A stretch of 64,000 bases of DNA from Acidobacteria bacterium UBA2161 (GCA_002328835.1 DCWN01000025.1:1-64000), one strand, 5' to 3'; positions 53,850-62,547 are shown, counted from the first letter of the stretch. Made by a program: numbers and translations. The notes: a model not told the origin generated them from the sequence alone.

Positions 53850-55790
53850 ATGGCGACCATCGACCCAACCGGCGGCCGAACCGGACCCGTCGTTCCGGCG
53901 TCGCAGACCTTGCCCGAGATCACGGCGAAGGCGGTGGTGCTGGGCGTCGTCCTGTCGATTGTCCTGGCCGCCGCGAACGCCTACCTCGGTCTGTTCGCCG
54001 GCATGACGGTCTCGGCGTCGATCCCCGCGGCCGTCATCTCGATGGCGGTGCTGCGCCTGTTCGCGCGGTCGAACATTCTCGAGAACAACATCGTGCAGAC
54101 GGCCGCGTCGGCCGGCGAGAGCCTGGCCGCCGGCGTGATCTTCACGGTCCCGGCGCTCATCATTCTGGAGACCTGGACTGAGTTCCACTACTGGGAGGTG
54201 ACGCTGATCGCCGGGTTCGGCGGTCTGCTCGGCGTGCTGTTCACGATCCCGCTCCGGCGCGCGCTGATCGTCGAGCAGCCCTTGAGATTCCCGGAGGGTG
54301 TCGCCACGGCGGAGGTGTTGAAAGTCGCCGACAGTGGCGGCGGCGGCATCGGGTATCTGATGACGGCGGGCGGCGTCGGCGCGCTGTTCAAGCTGGGCGG
54401 TCTCGGACTGCAGTTGTGGCACGAGGCGATCGAGTACGCGAGGTTCGCGGGCGGGACGGTTCTCTACATCGGCACGAACCTGTCGCCCGCGCTCGTCGGC
54501 GTCGGTTACATCGTCGGGTTGAACGTCGCGGTCCTCCTGCTGGTCGGCGGGCTGCTGAACTGGTGGATCGTGATTCCGACGATCGTCGCCTCCGGGGGCG
54601 TGACCGACGGCGACCCGGTCGCGATCGCCGGCACGTTGTGGAGCACCCAGACCCGGTATCTCGGTGTCGGTGCCATGGTCGTCGGCGGCCTCTGGGCACT
54701 CGTGCAGCTGAGGGCCAGTCTGGTGTCGGGCATCCGCTCTGGGATCGAGGCGTATCACCGGGTGCGCGCCGGCGGTGGTGATGACGTCCTGCGCACCGAA
54801 CGCGATGCGCCGATGCCGTGGATCGGCTGGACGCTGCTGCTGTCGGTCGTGCCGCTGTTCTTCGTCTTCAACCTGTTTACCGGCAGCGCGGCCGTGTCGG
54901 CCGTGATGGCCGCGGTCATGCTCGTGGCCGGATTCCTGTTCTCGGCGGTCGCCGGCTACATGGCGGGCCTCGTCGGCTCGTCCAACAACCCGATCTCAGG
55001 CGTCACGATCGCGACCCTGCTGGTCTCGTCGTTGCTGCTGCTGGTCATGATGGGCGCCGACAACCCGGCGGGTCCGGCCGCGGCGCTGTTCATCGCCGCG
55101 GTGGTGGCCTGTGGCGGCGCGATTGCCGGCGACAACATGCAGGACCTCAAGGCTGGCTATCTGGTCGGCGCGACGCCCTGCAAGCAGCAGGTGATGCAGG
55201 CGGTCGGCGTCGTGGCCGCCGCCACCGTGATGGCGCCGATCCTGACGCTGTTACTGCGGGCATACGGTATCGGCATCGCGACCGCCGAGCATCCCGAGCC
55301 CCTGGCGGCGCCGCAGGCAACGCTGATGGCGTCGGTGGCGCAGGGCGTCTTCGGGGGCGACCTGCCGTGGACGATGGTCTTCATCGGCATGGCGATCGCG
55401 GCCGCGGTGATCGTGATCGATCTGGTACTCGAGCGGCGCGGTGCGGCGTTCCGTGCGCCGGTGCTCGCCGTGGCCGTCGGGATCTACCTGCCGCTCGAAC
55501 TCGAGGTGCCGATCTTCGTCGGCGGCGTGATCGCCTCGGTGGCCGAGCGCGCACGGCGCCGGAGTGGCGGCGACGCCGGAGCCCGCCACGGCCTCCTGTT
55601 TGCCGCCGGTCTCATCACCGGCGAGGCGCTGGTGGGGATTCTCATGGCGGTCCCGATCGTGCTGACCAGCAACCCCGCGGTGCTCGCGGTCGGCGTGCCG
55701 CCGCAGACGTGGGTGGGGCTGCTGCTGCTCGTCGGCGTGCTGTTCGGGCTGTACCGGAGCGCCACGAGCGAGGGCGAGGCGAACGGGTGA
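53850..55790 (+). CDS. OPT-family oligopeptide transporter
   Basis: 646 residues with some 14-16 membrane helices. Early blocks are LPEITAKAVVLGVVLSIVLAAANAYLGLFAGMTVSASIPAAVISMAVLRLF and NILENNIVQTAASAGESLAAGVIFTVPALI, standard for the prokaryotic OPT branch. Later: FPEGVATAEVLKVA, LVGSSNNPISGVTIATLL and GDNMQDLKAGYLVGATPCKQQ. It likely imports peptides or metal chelates with protons. It is divergent from nfi (33-base gap) and followed after 26 bases by an S66 peptidase, which suggests peptide recycling. Confidence 0.93.
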   Translation: MATIDPTGGRTGPVVPASQTLPEITAKAVVLGVVLSIVLAAANAYLGLFAGMTVSASIPAAVISMAVLRLFARSNILENNIVQTAASAGESLAAGVIFTVPALIILETWTEFHYWEVTLIAGFGGLLGVLFTIPLRRALIVEQPLRFPEGVATAEVLKVADSGGGGIGYLMTAGGVGALFKLGGLGLQLWHEAIEYARFAGGTVLYIGTNLSPALVGVGYIVGLNVAVLLLVGGLLNWWIVIPTIVASGGVTDGDPVAIAGTLWSTQTRYLGVGAMVVGGLWALVQLRASLVSGIRSGIEAYHRVRAGGGDDVLRTERDAPMPWIGWTLLLSVVPLFFVFNLFTGSAAVSAVMAAVMLVAGFLFSAVAGYMAGLVGSSNNPISGVTIATLLVSSLLLLVMMGADNPAGPAAALFIAAVVACGGAIAGDNMQDLKAGYLVGATPCKQQVMQAVGVVAAATVMAPILTLLLRAYGIGIATAEHPEPLAAPQATLMASVAQGVFGGDLPWTMVFIGMAIAAAVIVIDLVLERRGAAFRAPVLAVAVGIYLPLELEVPIFVGGVIASVAERARRRSGGDAGARHGLLFAAGLITGEALVGILMAVPIVLTSNPAVLAVGVPPQTWVGLLLLVGVLFGLYRSATSEGEANG

Positions 55791-55816
55791 GGCGGACCAT
55801 CGAGGGGAGTGAACGG

Positions 55817-56845
55817 ATGACGATGACACGCCGCGCGTTCGTGGGATCCGTCGGCATGGCGGCGTGCGCCGCCGGCCTGCCGCTGGCGGGCCAGTCCGCG
55901 GCATCACCGCTGGTGAAGCCGCCGCGTCTGCGTCCGGGCGACACCGTCGGCCTCGTCAACCCGGCCACGGCCGCCTTCGAGACCGAACCGATCGAGATTC
56001 TGACCGAGGCGTTCGAAGCGCTCGGGCTCCGCGTGAAGCTGGGCCGGCACTACTACGCGCGCCACGGCTACTTCGCCGGCCGCGATGCGGAGCGCGCGTC
56101 GGATCTCAACGCGTGCTTCCGCGACCCTTCGGTGCAGCTCATCTACGCTCGGGGCGGCTGGGGGTCGACCCGCCTGCTCCCGTTGCTCGACTACGACGCG
56201 ATTCGCGCGAACCCGAAGATCCTGCTGGGCTACAGCGACGTCACCGGCATCCTGCTGGGGATCCACGCCCAGACCGGTCTGGTGACGCTGCACGGCCCCG
56301 CCCCGGACGACCATTTCGCGGCCGAGTATCTGCGCCGCGTCGCGTTCGACGGTGAGCTGGTGACAATGAAGAATCCGAGCACCATCGATCCGGAGATGAC
56401 GGTGCAAACGGAGGATCGCACCCAGACGATCACGCCTGGGCGTGCGCGCGGGCGGATGCTGGGTGGGAACCTGACGCTGCTGACGGCGGTCATGGGATCG
56501 GACTACGTGCCCGACTTCCGCGACAGCATCCTCTTCCTGGAAGATGTGGACGAGCAGGTCTATCGTATCGATCGGATGTTGACCGAGCTGAAACTGGCCG
56601 GCATCCTCGACACGATCGCCGGCTTCGCCTTCGGACGATGCACGAACTGCGAGCCGGGTTCGGGCTTCGGATCGCTGACCCTCGAGCAGGTGCTGGCGGA
56701 GCACATTGGGACACTGGGAGTCCCCGCCTGGCGCGGTTCGATGATCGGCCATATCGACCGGCAATTCACGGTGCCGATCGGGTGCGAGGTCGAGATCGAC
56801 GCGGACGCCGGGACGATCCGGATGCTGGAATCGGCTGTCGTCTGA
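55817..56845 (+). CDS. Tat-exported S66 family LD-carboxypeptidase
   Basis: 342 residues. Tat-type leader MTMTRRAFVGSVGMAACAAG, then the S66 domain: GDTVGLVNPA, ARGGWGSTRLLPLLD with nucleophile S117, PKILLGYSDVTGIL, GRMLGGNLTLL, LEDVDEQVYRIDRML and the catalytic His in IGHIDRQFTVPIG. LD-carboxypeptidases remove terminal D-Ala from murein tetrapeptides and normally work in the cytoplasm during recycling; a Tat signal would put this one in the periplasm. It follows the OPT transporter, consistent with uptake of released peptides. Confidence 0.88.
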   Translation: MTMTRRAFVGSVGMAACAAGLPLAGQSAASPLVKPPRLRPGDTVGLVNPATAAFETEPIEILTEAFEALGLRVKLGRHYYARHGYFAGRDAERASDLNACFRDPSVQLIYARGGWGSTRLLPLLDYDAIRANPKILLGYSDVTGILLGIHAQTGLVTLHGPAPDDHFAAEYLRRVAFDGELVTMKNPSTIDPEMTVQTEDRTQTITPGRARGRMLGGNLTLLTAVMGSDYVPDFRDSILFLEDVDEQVYRIDRMLTELKLAGILDTIAGFAFGRCTNCEPGSGFGSLTLEQVLAEHIGTLGVPAWRGSMIGHIDRQFTVPIGCEVEIDADAGTIRMLESAVV

Positions 56846-56901
56846 GGCGCGCCAAGGCGCGCACGGCGCGCCTCGCGGCGTCTGGAGTGGGGCTCTCGGG
56901 G

Positions 56902-56925
56902 CCCCCGCGGAAGACGCCGCGGGGG
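56902..56925. terminator. GC-rich stem-loops between the S66 gene and lpxD
   Basis: CCCCCGCGG (56902-56910) and CCGCGGGGG (56917-56925) form a 9-bp stem with loop AAGACG. A second, weaker stem (ATCGGG with CCCGAT, about 56928-56946) follows, just before the lpxD ribosome-binding site. No T-run, so termination would be weak or factor-assisted. Confidence 0.45.
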
Positions 56926-56961
56926 TAATCGGGCGCAGCCCCGATCTGAAGAGGTAAGGAG

Positions 56962-58146
56962 ATGACCAAGACCGTTGCGGAGATCGCGGAAAGCCTCGGC
57001 GCCGAGGTTGTCGGCGACGGCTCGCGCCCGATCAGCGGTGTGGCGTCGCTCGAGCGCGCCGGGGCCGACGAGATCGCGTTCATCGACAAGCCCGAGCGCG
57101 CGGAGGCGGCACTCCAGTCGGCCGCCGGCTGCCTGGTGGTGCCGCCCGGCGTGACCTCCGACGTCAAGCCGCTGATCCAGGCTGCCAACCCGAAGCTCGC
57201 GTTCGTCCGCGCCATCCAGCTCTTCCAGTCGCCCAGACCGAACCTTCCCGGTGTCCACCCGACAGCGGTCGTCGGCGACAGCGTCAGTCTGGGCGACGGG
57301 GTCCGCATCGGCCCGTTCGCCGTCATCGAAGCCGGCGTGCGGTTCGGCGCCGACACCGACGTGGGTCCCGGCGTCTACGTGGGTGAACGCTGTGTCCTCG
57401 GTGCGGCGTGCGTGCTGCATCCGCACGCGGTGCTCTACGCCGATGTGACGCTCGGGGATCGCGTGGCGGTGCACGCCGGCGCGGTGCTCGGTAGCGACGG
57501 CTTCGGCTACGTCGTCGAGGACGGCGTGTACCATAAGTTTCCGCAGATTGGTCGACTCGAGATCGGCGACGACGTCGAGATCGGCGCGAACACGACGATC
57601 GACCGCGGCGCGCTCGACGCGACGGTCATCGAGCGCGGCGCCAAGGTCGACAACCTCGTCCAGATCGCCCACAACGTGACGGTCGGCGAGCACGCCGCGC
57701 TCTCCGCCCAGGTCGGGGTGGCGGGTAGCTCGACCGTGGAGGCGCGGGCGGTTCTCGCGGGCCAGGTCGGCGTGGCGGATCACGTCACGATTGGCGAAGG
57801 CGCGATCGTGGGCGCGCAGGGCGGGGTGCCCACCGGCAAGAAGATCCGGCCGAAGCAGATCGTCTGGGGGACGCCGGCGCGTCCGTTGACCGAGTTCAAG
57901 GCGCAGTTCGCGGCGGCCAGCCGGCTGCCCAAGTGGAAGGCCGAACTGGACGACCTCCGCGCACGCGTGGCCGAGATCGACGATCTGCGGGCCAAAGTGG
58001 CGGAACTGGACGCCCTCAGGGCGCGGGTCGCCGAACTGGACGGTCTGCGTACCAAAGCGGCCGAGGTGGATGCGTTGCGGACGCGCCTGGCCGAACTGGA
58101 GCGTCGCCTGGATCAGGCGCCGCCGCTCCCGCCGTCCCAACTATAA
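56962..58146 (+). CDS. lpxD: UDP-3-O-acylglucosamine N-acyltransferase with extended repeat tail
   Basis: 394 residues, about 50 longer than usual. It adds the second 3-hydroxyacyl chain in lipid A synthesis from acyl-ACP. The N-terminal uridine-binding domain (1-100) is followed by a left-handed beta-helix of hexapeptide repeats; the catalytic His is H237 in IAHNVTVGEH, and PTGKKIRPKQIVWGTPARP closes the helix. After residue 329 come five ten-residue repeats of the form D-x-L-R-x-(K/R)-(V/A/L)-A-E-hydrophobic. The normal C-terminal helix binds ACP; the tail extends it. No other lpx genes are nearby. Confidence 0.95.
   Translation: MTKTVAEIAESLGAEVVGDGSRPISGVASLERAGADEIAFIDKPERAEAALQSAAGCLVVPPGVTSDVKPLIQAANPKLAFVRAIQLFQSPRPNLPGVHPTAVVGDSVSLGDGVRIGPFAVIEAGVRFGADTDVGPGVYVGERCVLGAACVLHPHAVLYADVTLGDRVAVHAGAVLGSDGFGYVVEDGVYHKFPQIGRLEIGDDVEIGANTTIDRGALDATVIERGAKVDNLVQIAHNVTVGEHAALSAQVGVAGSSTVEARAVLAGQVGVADHVTIGEGAIVGAQGGVPTGKKIRPKQIVWGTPARPLTEFKAQFAAASRLPKWKAELDDLRARVAEIDDLRAKVAELDALRARVAELDGLRTKAAEVDALRTRLAELERRLDQAPPLPPSQL
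57949..58098 (+). repeat. Five 30-bp repeats encoding the LpxD tail
   Basis: Codons 330-379 form five units, each starting GA(C/T)-(G)xC/T-CT(C/G) and encoding for instance DDLRARVAEI, DDLRAKVAEL, DALRARVAEL. The hydrophobic spacing is 4-3-3, a ten-residue period instead of the heptad 3-4. Synonymous differences between units show the amino-acid pattern is kept by selection. Confidence 0.85.
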
Positions 58147-58192
58147 TCGTCGCTTCCGTTCGGTCCGTTCATTACGAGGTGGAGGTTCGGGT

Positions 58193-58627
58193 ATGAGTTC
58201 TGGAAAACCAACGTATCAAGACGCCGATCTGATGTTGCGCGTGTATGAACTGCGCCGCGAGAGCGTGACACGCGCCGCGCGCAGCAAGATCAACGGCGAG
58301 TTCTGGCCCGAGAGCTACGACGATGTGAAGGCGGTCACCGACTTCGAGCATCCGCTGAACGAAGCCTGGCGGCAGGTGGGGTCCTACTGGGAGATGGTCT
58401 ACGGCATGGCGTACCACGACATCGTGCACGCCGATTACTGGGTCGAGAACAACGGCGAGGGGCTGTTCTTCTTCGCGAAAGTTGAGCCCTATCTGAGCGA
58501 AATCCGGGGCGCCGGATCGCCGACGGCGTTCCAGCATCTCGAGTGGGCGGCGACGCACACCGACAAGGGAAAGCAGTTCTTCGCGATGCTGCAGGGCTAC
58601 GTGAAGCAGCGGCTCGAGACGGCGTAG
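58193..58627 (+). CDS. Conserved-looking hypothetical protein
   Basis: 144 residues, cytoplasmic, no membrane segment. I do not recognise a family. It is rich in aromatic residues: FWPESYDDV, WRQVGSYWEMVYGMAYHDIVHADYWVENN and GLFFFAKVEPYLSEIR, and is predicted to be mainly helical. GGAGG lies seven bases before the ATG, and TATAAT occurs at 58142-58147. It sits between lpxD and a YkvI-like transporter on the same strand, within 50 and 70 bases. The DIVHAD and HLEWAATH segments could bind metal, but this is speculation. Confidence 0.75.
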   Translation: MSSGKPTYQDADLMLRVYELRRESVTRAARSKINGEFWPESYDDVKAVTDFEHPLNEAWRQVGSYWEMVYGMAYHDIVHADYWVENNGEGLFFFAKVEPYLSEIRGAGSPTAFQHLEWAATHTDKGKQFFAMLQGYVKQRLETA

Positions 58628-58697
58628 CCAGCGCCAGCGAGTCTGCGGCGGCTCATTCCGGGCCGCCGGGCGTCATCAGCCCCGCGGAGCGACGACC

Positions 58698-59786
58698 GTG
58701 AGAACGGCTTTCTTTCAGAAGTACCTGCTGCCCGGCTTCGTCTTCCAGTCGATCGTCATCGCCGGCGGCTACGGCACCGGCCGCGAACTGGTCGAGTTCT
58801 TCCTCGGGCTCGGACCGTGGACCGGCCTGCTGGCGATGGGCCTGGCGATGGTGATCTGGAGCGCCGTCGCCGCGACGAGCTTCGAGTTGGCCCGGCGCAC
58901 GCGAAGCTACGACTACCGGACGTTCTGCGTCCACCTGCTCGGTCGCGGGTGGTTCCTCTACGAGATTCTGTACTTCGTGATGGCCTTCCTGGTGCTCGCC
59001 GTGATCGCGGCGGCGGCCGGCGCGATCCTGCGTCAGACGTTCGGGGCGCCCGAGCTGGCCGGGATCGTCAGCATGATGGCTGCCGTCGGGTTCCTGACGC
59101 TGCGCGGGACGCCGGCCATCGAGCGGTTCCTGGCGGGCTGGTCGTTCGTCCTGTACGGCTTCTTCGTGGCCTTCTTCGTCTGGTGCGTGATGCGGTTCGG
59201 CGAGTCGATCGGCGCCGGCTTCGCGGCATCGACCGTCGACACCCGGTGGGTACTAGGCGGTGTGGCCTACGCCGGCTACAACCTCCAGATGATCCCGGCC
59301 GTCCTCTTCACCATGCGGCACTCGGAGACGCGGCGCCAGGCCGTCGGCGCCGGTCTGCTTACCGGACCGATCGCCATGCTACCGGGGCTGCTGTTCTACG
59401 TGGCGATGGTCGGACAGTATCCGGCCATTCTGGACGAAGCGGTGCCGGCGAACGTCATGCTCGAGCTGCTGGGTTCTCGGGTGTTCCAGGTCGTCTTTCA
59501 GGTGGTGCTGTTCGGCACGTTGATCGAAAGTGGCGCGGGTCTGGTGCACGGGGTGAACGAGCGCCTGGCCGCGACGTATGCGGAGAAACATCGCGAAATG
59601 CCGGCGCGCCTCCGCCCGACGATCGCGATCGGGATGCTCTTGATCGGCGCCGTCTCGGCTCAGGTCGGTCTGATCGATCTGATCGCGCAGGGCTACGGGA
59701 CGATCACCTGGGGCTTCATCGTCGTCTACGTGATCCCGGTCCTGACCCTCGGCGTCTGGAAGATCGTCCACACCGACGCCGCGTAG
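58698..59786 (+). CDS. YkvI-like integral membrane transporter (APC superfamily)
   Basis: 362 residues, nearly all membrane: about ten helices, beginning FVFQSIVIAGGYGTGRELVEFF, the glycine-rich first helix typical of YkvI proteins (distant relatives of amino-acid transporters). Other blocks are GGVAYAGYNLQMIPAVLFTM and LFGTLIESGAGLVHGVNERL. The start is a GTG; a weak GGAG lies 11 bases ahead. Substrate unknown, presumably an amino acid or another small solute with a cation. Confidence 0.85.
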   Translation: MRTAFFQKYLLPGFVFQSIVIAGGYGTGRELVEFFLGLGPWTGLLAMGLAMVIWSAVAATSFELARRTRSYDYRTFCVHLLGRGWFLYEILYFVMAFLVLAVIAAAAGAILRQTFGAPELAGIVSMMAAVGFLTLRGTPAIERFLAGWSFVLYGFFVAFFVWCVMRFGESIGAGFAASTVDTRWVLGGVAYAGYNLQMIPAVLFTMRHSETRRQAVGAGLLTGPIAMLPGLLFYVAMVGQYPAILDEAVPANVMLELLGSRVFQVVFQVVLFGTLIESGAGLVHGVNERLAATYAEKHREMPARLRPTIAIGMLLIGAVSAQVGLIDLIAQGYGTITWGFIVVYVIPVLTLGVWKIVHTDAA

Positions 59787-59824
59787 CGCGAGTATCTCGG
59801 CGCTGGACTGGGCGTGTGCTGCGT

Positions 59825-61123
59825 TCATGCCCGATCTTGCGCGGGCGCGGGGCTGGGTGTTGCGGTGGCAGAGCAGTGGGATCTTGCGAGCCGTTCCACG
59901 ACGTCGCACGCGACGTCGAGTGGGCGGTCGGCGCGGATGAGTTCCGCAGCCCGGGCACACGCCGCGGCGACCTGTGCATCGGTCGTCAACTCGGCCAGCG
60001 CTTCGGCGACGGCGGGTCCTCGATAGCCGGCGGGCCGGAGCGACCGGCCGACGCCGAGGCGGCGTAGGCGCGCCGCGTTGTCCGGTTGGTCGTAGGCCAT
60101 CGGCATCACGAGCTGCGGCACACCCGCGGCGAGTCCCTGGGCCAGCGTGCCGATGCCGCCGTGGTGGGCGAGTGCGCGGCAGCGTGGGAGCAGCTGCCCG
60201 AGCGGCACGTAGTCGGCGTGCAGCACCTGCGCGGGCAGTCGGGCCGGCACCTGCGCGGTGAACGGCGTGAGCAGCAGGCCTCGGTAGCCCAGACGCTCGC
60301 AGGCCGACACCGAGGCGTCGAAGAAGCTGGCGCCGTGGCGCATCGCGGATCCCGGCGTGAAGACGACCGGTGGCGGGCCCGCGGTCAGGAAGTCCTCGAC
60401 CGCCGCCGGCATCTCGCGCACCGCGCTCTCGTCGGATCTCGGAAAGCCGGCGCAGACGAGTTGCCGGGGCCAATCGGGCTGCGGCCGCGCGAACCACTCG
60501 GGAAAGAACCCGACAATCGCCTCGGGCGAGTTCCACCAGACATCGTAGAACTGCGATGCCGGCGCGAGCCCGAGCGAGCCGCGGAAGCGGTTGAGCGACG
60601 GCCCCACGATCCGATCCATCGCGACGTTCGCCAGGCGGAACAGCAGCCGCTTGAGCGGTCGAGGCCAGTCGGCGAGATCGCCCAGCCACGGCAGCAGGAT
60701 CGGCGACTCGAATTCACTGCGAAAGCAGACCGGCTGGAGCTGCACCGTGACGAGCGGCACGCCATCGATCTCCTGGGCGATCCGCGCCCCGAATGCCAGC
60801 GCGCCGGCCACGATGACCGTCTCGCGCGCCCGGGCGCGATCCCGACCGATGCGGCACAGCTCCGACGTCCGGTCGACCACCATGCGCGCGATCAGCTCGA
60901 CGCCCTTGCGCGGGTTCCAGATGTCGGGGTCGCCAGAAAGCGATTCGAACTCCGCCGTCGTGCCGAACCTGACCGTTTCGAACCCCATCTGGCGGGCGAG
61001 CGGCTCGAACTGTTCGCTGACGACGGCGGTCACGGCGTGGCCCCGCGCGGGCAGCGCCGCACCGAGGCCGATGAGCGGGTGGACGTCGCCGGCGCTGCCG
61101 ATCGGCACGAGGAGCACGTGCAT
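59825..61123 (-). CDS. GT1-type glycosyltransferase
   Basis: 432 residues. The N-terminal Rossmann domain opens MHVLLVPIGSAGDVHPLIGLGAAL, and the C-terminal donor-binding domain has HHGGIGTLAQGLAAGVPQLVMPMAYDQPDNAARL, the signature of UDP/TDP-glycosyltransferases of the UGT/MGT type. It may glycosylate a lipid or small molecule. The ATG at 61123 opens on the Rossmann strand. The first 410 bases overlap, in another frame, the end of the fructosamine-kinase-like ORF; family similarity in the overlap belongs to the glycosyltransferase. Confidence 0.92.
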   Translation of the reverse strand: MHVLLVPIGSAGDVHPLIGLGAALPARGHAVTAVVSEQFEPLARQMGFETVRFGTTAEFESLSGDPDIWNPRKGVELIARMVVDRTSELCRIGRDRARARETVIVAGALAFGARIAQEIDGVPLVTVQLQPVCFRSEFESPILLPWLGDLADWPRPLKRLLFRLANVAMDRIVGPSLNRFRGSLGLAPASQFYDVWWNSPEAIVGFFPEWFARPQPDWPRQLVCAGFPRSDESAVREMPAAVEDFLTAGPPPVVFTPGSAMRHGASFFDASVSACERLGYRGLLLTPFTAQVPARLPAQVLHADYVPLGQLLPRCRALAHHGGIGTLAQGLAAGVPQLVMPMAYDQPDNAARLRRLGVGRSLRPAGYRGPAVAEALAELTTDAQVAAACARAAELIRADRPLDVACDVVERLARSHCSATATPSPAPAQDRA

Positions 61124-62009
61124 GGTCTGCAGGTCCTCGTGAGGCGTAGCGGGCCATCGCCTGCTCGGCGGAGCCGACGTAGTGGCCGCCGAAGAGATTC
61201 ACGTGCACGAGCAGGGGATAGAGCTGACAGAGCGTCACGCGGTCATCCGCTCCGTCGGCCAGGGGAAACGCTTCGGCATAGGCGCGCGTGAACCGATCGC
61301 TCGGGTTCCCGAACAGTGACAGCATGGCGAGATCCATCTCGCGATGGCCCCCGTAGACCGCCGGGTCGAGGAGACACGGATGCCCCGCGTCGTCCACGTG
61401 CAGGTTGCCACTCCAGAGATCGCCGTGCAGACGGGCGGGCGGTTCCGCCGGCCCGACCAGTTCGGGCAGTCGCTGCATGAGCGCATCGCCCATCCGGGTC
61501 CAGCTGGTGGGTGCGGCCCGGCGGTCGACGGCCAGCCGAAGCTGGGGTTCGAGGCGCCGCGTTGCGTAGAACTCAGCCCAGGAGGGACACGCGGCGTTCG
61601 TCTGTGGCAGTGACCCGATGAAGTTGTCGTGGTCGAGACCGAAGCCGTCGGCACCGCTGGCGTGCAGCGCTGCCAGTGTGCGGCCGAGCCGCTCGTCGAA
61701 GTCTCGCGCCGGCGCAGCGGACGCGATGAACTCGAGTGCGAGAAACGGTGGGGCCGGCGGCGAGTCGTCGCTGACCGCCAGGACCCGCGGCACCCGGGTC
61801 GCGTGCGCCTCGGCCAGCCACGTCAGCCCGCGCGCCTCGGTCGGGAACATCCGACGGTCCGCGTCGGCATTGGTCTTGACGAAGATCTCGCGGTGATCGT
61901 GCAGGGTGACGGCGAACGCATCGTTGATGCTGCCACCCCCGAGCCGACGCGCCGCCCGGACACCGGCACCGAGTGCCTGCGCCACGGCCTCCTGGACGTC
62001 GGCCCGCAT
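60714..62009 (-). CDS. Fructosamine kinase-family protein with overlong read-through C-terminus
   Basis: The first 290 residues are a complete fructosamine-3-kinase-type domain: LGGGSINDAFAVTL, REIFVKTN, LHGDLWSGNLHVDD with the catalytic Asp near residue 195, LLDPAVYGGHREMDLAML, and VHVNLFGGHYVGSAEQAMARY. These enzymes phosphorylate ketoamines to repair glycated proteins. Relatives end near this RY; here the frame continues some 140 residues, Arg-rich and without similarity, across the first 410 bases of the glycosyltransferase. The natural stop appears to be lost. The start ATG at 62009 follows the phosphatase stop by five bases. Confidence 0.8.
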   Translation of the reverse strand: MRADVQEAVAQALGAGVRAARRLGGGSINDAFAVTLHDHREIFVKTNADADRRMFPTEARGLTWLAEAHATRVPRVLAVSDDSPPAPPFLALEFIASAAPARDFDERLGRTLAALHASGADGFGLDHDNFIGSLPQTNAACPSWAEFYATRRLEPQLRLAVDRRAAPTSWTRMGDALMQRLPELVGPAEPPARLHGDLWSGNLHVDDAGHPCLLDPAVYGGHREMDLAMLSLFGNPSDRFTRAYAEAFPLADGADDRVTLCQLYPLLVHVNLFGGHYVGSAEQAMARYASRGPADHARAPRADRQRRRRPPAHRPRCGAARAGPRRDRRRQRTVRAARPPDGVRNGQVRHDGGVRIAFWRPRHLEPAQGRRADRAHGGRPDVGAVPHRSGSRPGARDGHRGRRAGIRGADRPGDRWRAARHGAAPAGLLSQ

Positions 62010-62014
62010 CGCGG

Positions 62015-62509
62015 TCAGGGCAGCTTGTGGTCGGTGCGGATCGTCTTCAGGAGTCCCTGACAGGCCGCTTCGCACATGTCGAAGACGTTGTCGAAGCCAC
62101 GCGGCCCGCCATAGTACGGGTCGGGCACCTCAGCGCCCGACGGCGCTGCGGGGTCGAACGCGCGCAGCAGATGAATCTTGGCGTGGGCGGCCGCGTCGGG
62201 TGCGACGTCGGCCAGGTCCTCACGATTCTCGCTGTCCATCGCAATGACGTAGTTGAAGGCCGCGAAGTCTTCGGCCGTGAACTGCCTGGCCTCGGTGTTC
62301 AGCGACACGCCGCGGGCTCGCGAGGCTTCCCAGGCGCGCCGGTCGGGCGGGCTCCCCACGTGGTAGGCGCCGGTGCCGGCGCTGTCGACCTCTATCTGGT
62401 CGTGCAGGCGGGCGCCGCGGATGAGCGACTTCATGATGCCCTCGGCCATCGGCGACCGGCAGATATTCCCGAGGCAGACGAAGCAGACCTTCACGTTGGC
62501 GGTTTCCAT
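62015..62509 (-). CDS. Low-molecular-weight protein-tyrosine phosphatase
   Basis: 164 residues from the ATG at 62509. The P-loop C-x5-R-S is C12-LGNIC-R18-S19 and the general acid is the Asp in DPYYGG (about 132). It removes phosphate from tyrosine, or from arginine in some relatives. Together with the fructosamine kinase and glycosyltransferase it forms a minus-strand group with gaps of five bases or overlap. An upstream extension of 23 codons is open but not conserved. Confidence 0.95.
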   Translation of the reverse strand: METANVKVCFVCLGNICRSPMAEGIMKSLIRGARLHDQIEVDSAGTGAYHVGSPPDRRAWEASRARGVSLNTEARQFTAEDFAAFNYVIAMDSENREDLADVAPDAAAHAKIHLLRAFDPAAPSGAEVPDPYYGGPRGFDNVFDMCEAACQGLLKTIRTDHKLP

Positions 62510-62541
62510 CTCGCAGCAGGATAACGGATCTGCCGCTGCGA

Positions 62542-62547
62542 TATAAT
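62542..62547 (+). promoter_or_regulatory. Possible -10 box TATAAT
   Basis: A perfect TATAAT lies 46 bases before the ATG of the BNR-propeller gene, in the 84-base divergent gap. The -35 position (GGATAA, 17-base spacing) is poor, so this is a tentative call. Confidence 0.35.

Noticed and set aside
53817..54758. Upstream extension of the minus-strand endonuclease V frame
   Set aside because: It lies antisense to the OPT transporter, has no similarity, and the ATG at 53816 has its own ribosome-binding site.
59845..59880. GGGTGTTGCGGTGG similar to the MITE-like element end
   Set aside because: Only about 12 bases match and the rest of the element is absent; it lies inside the glycosyltransferase 3' end.
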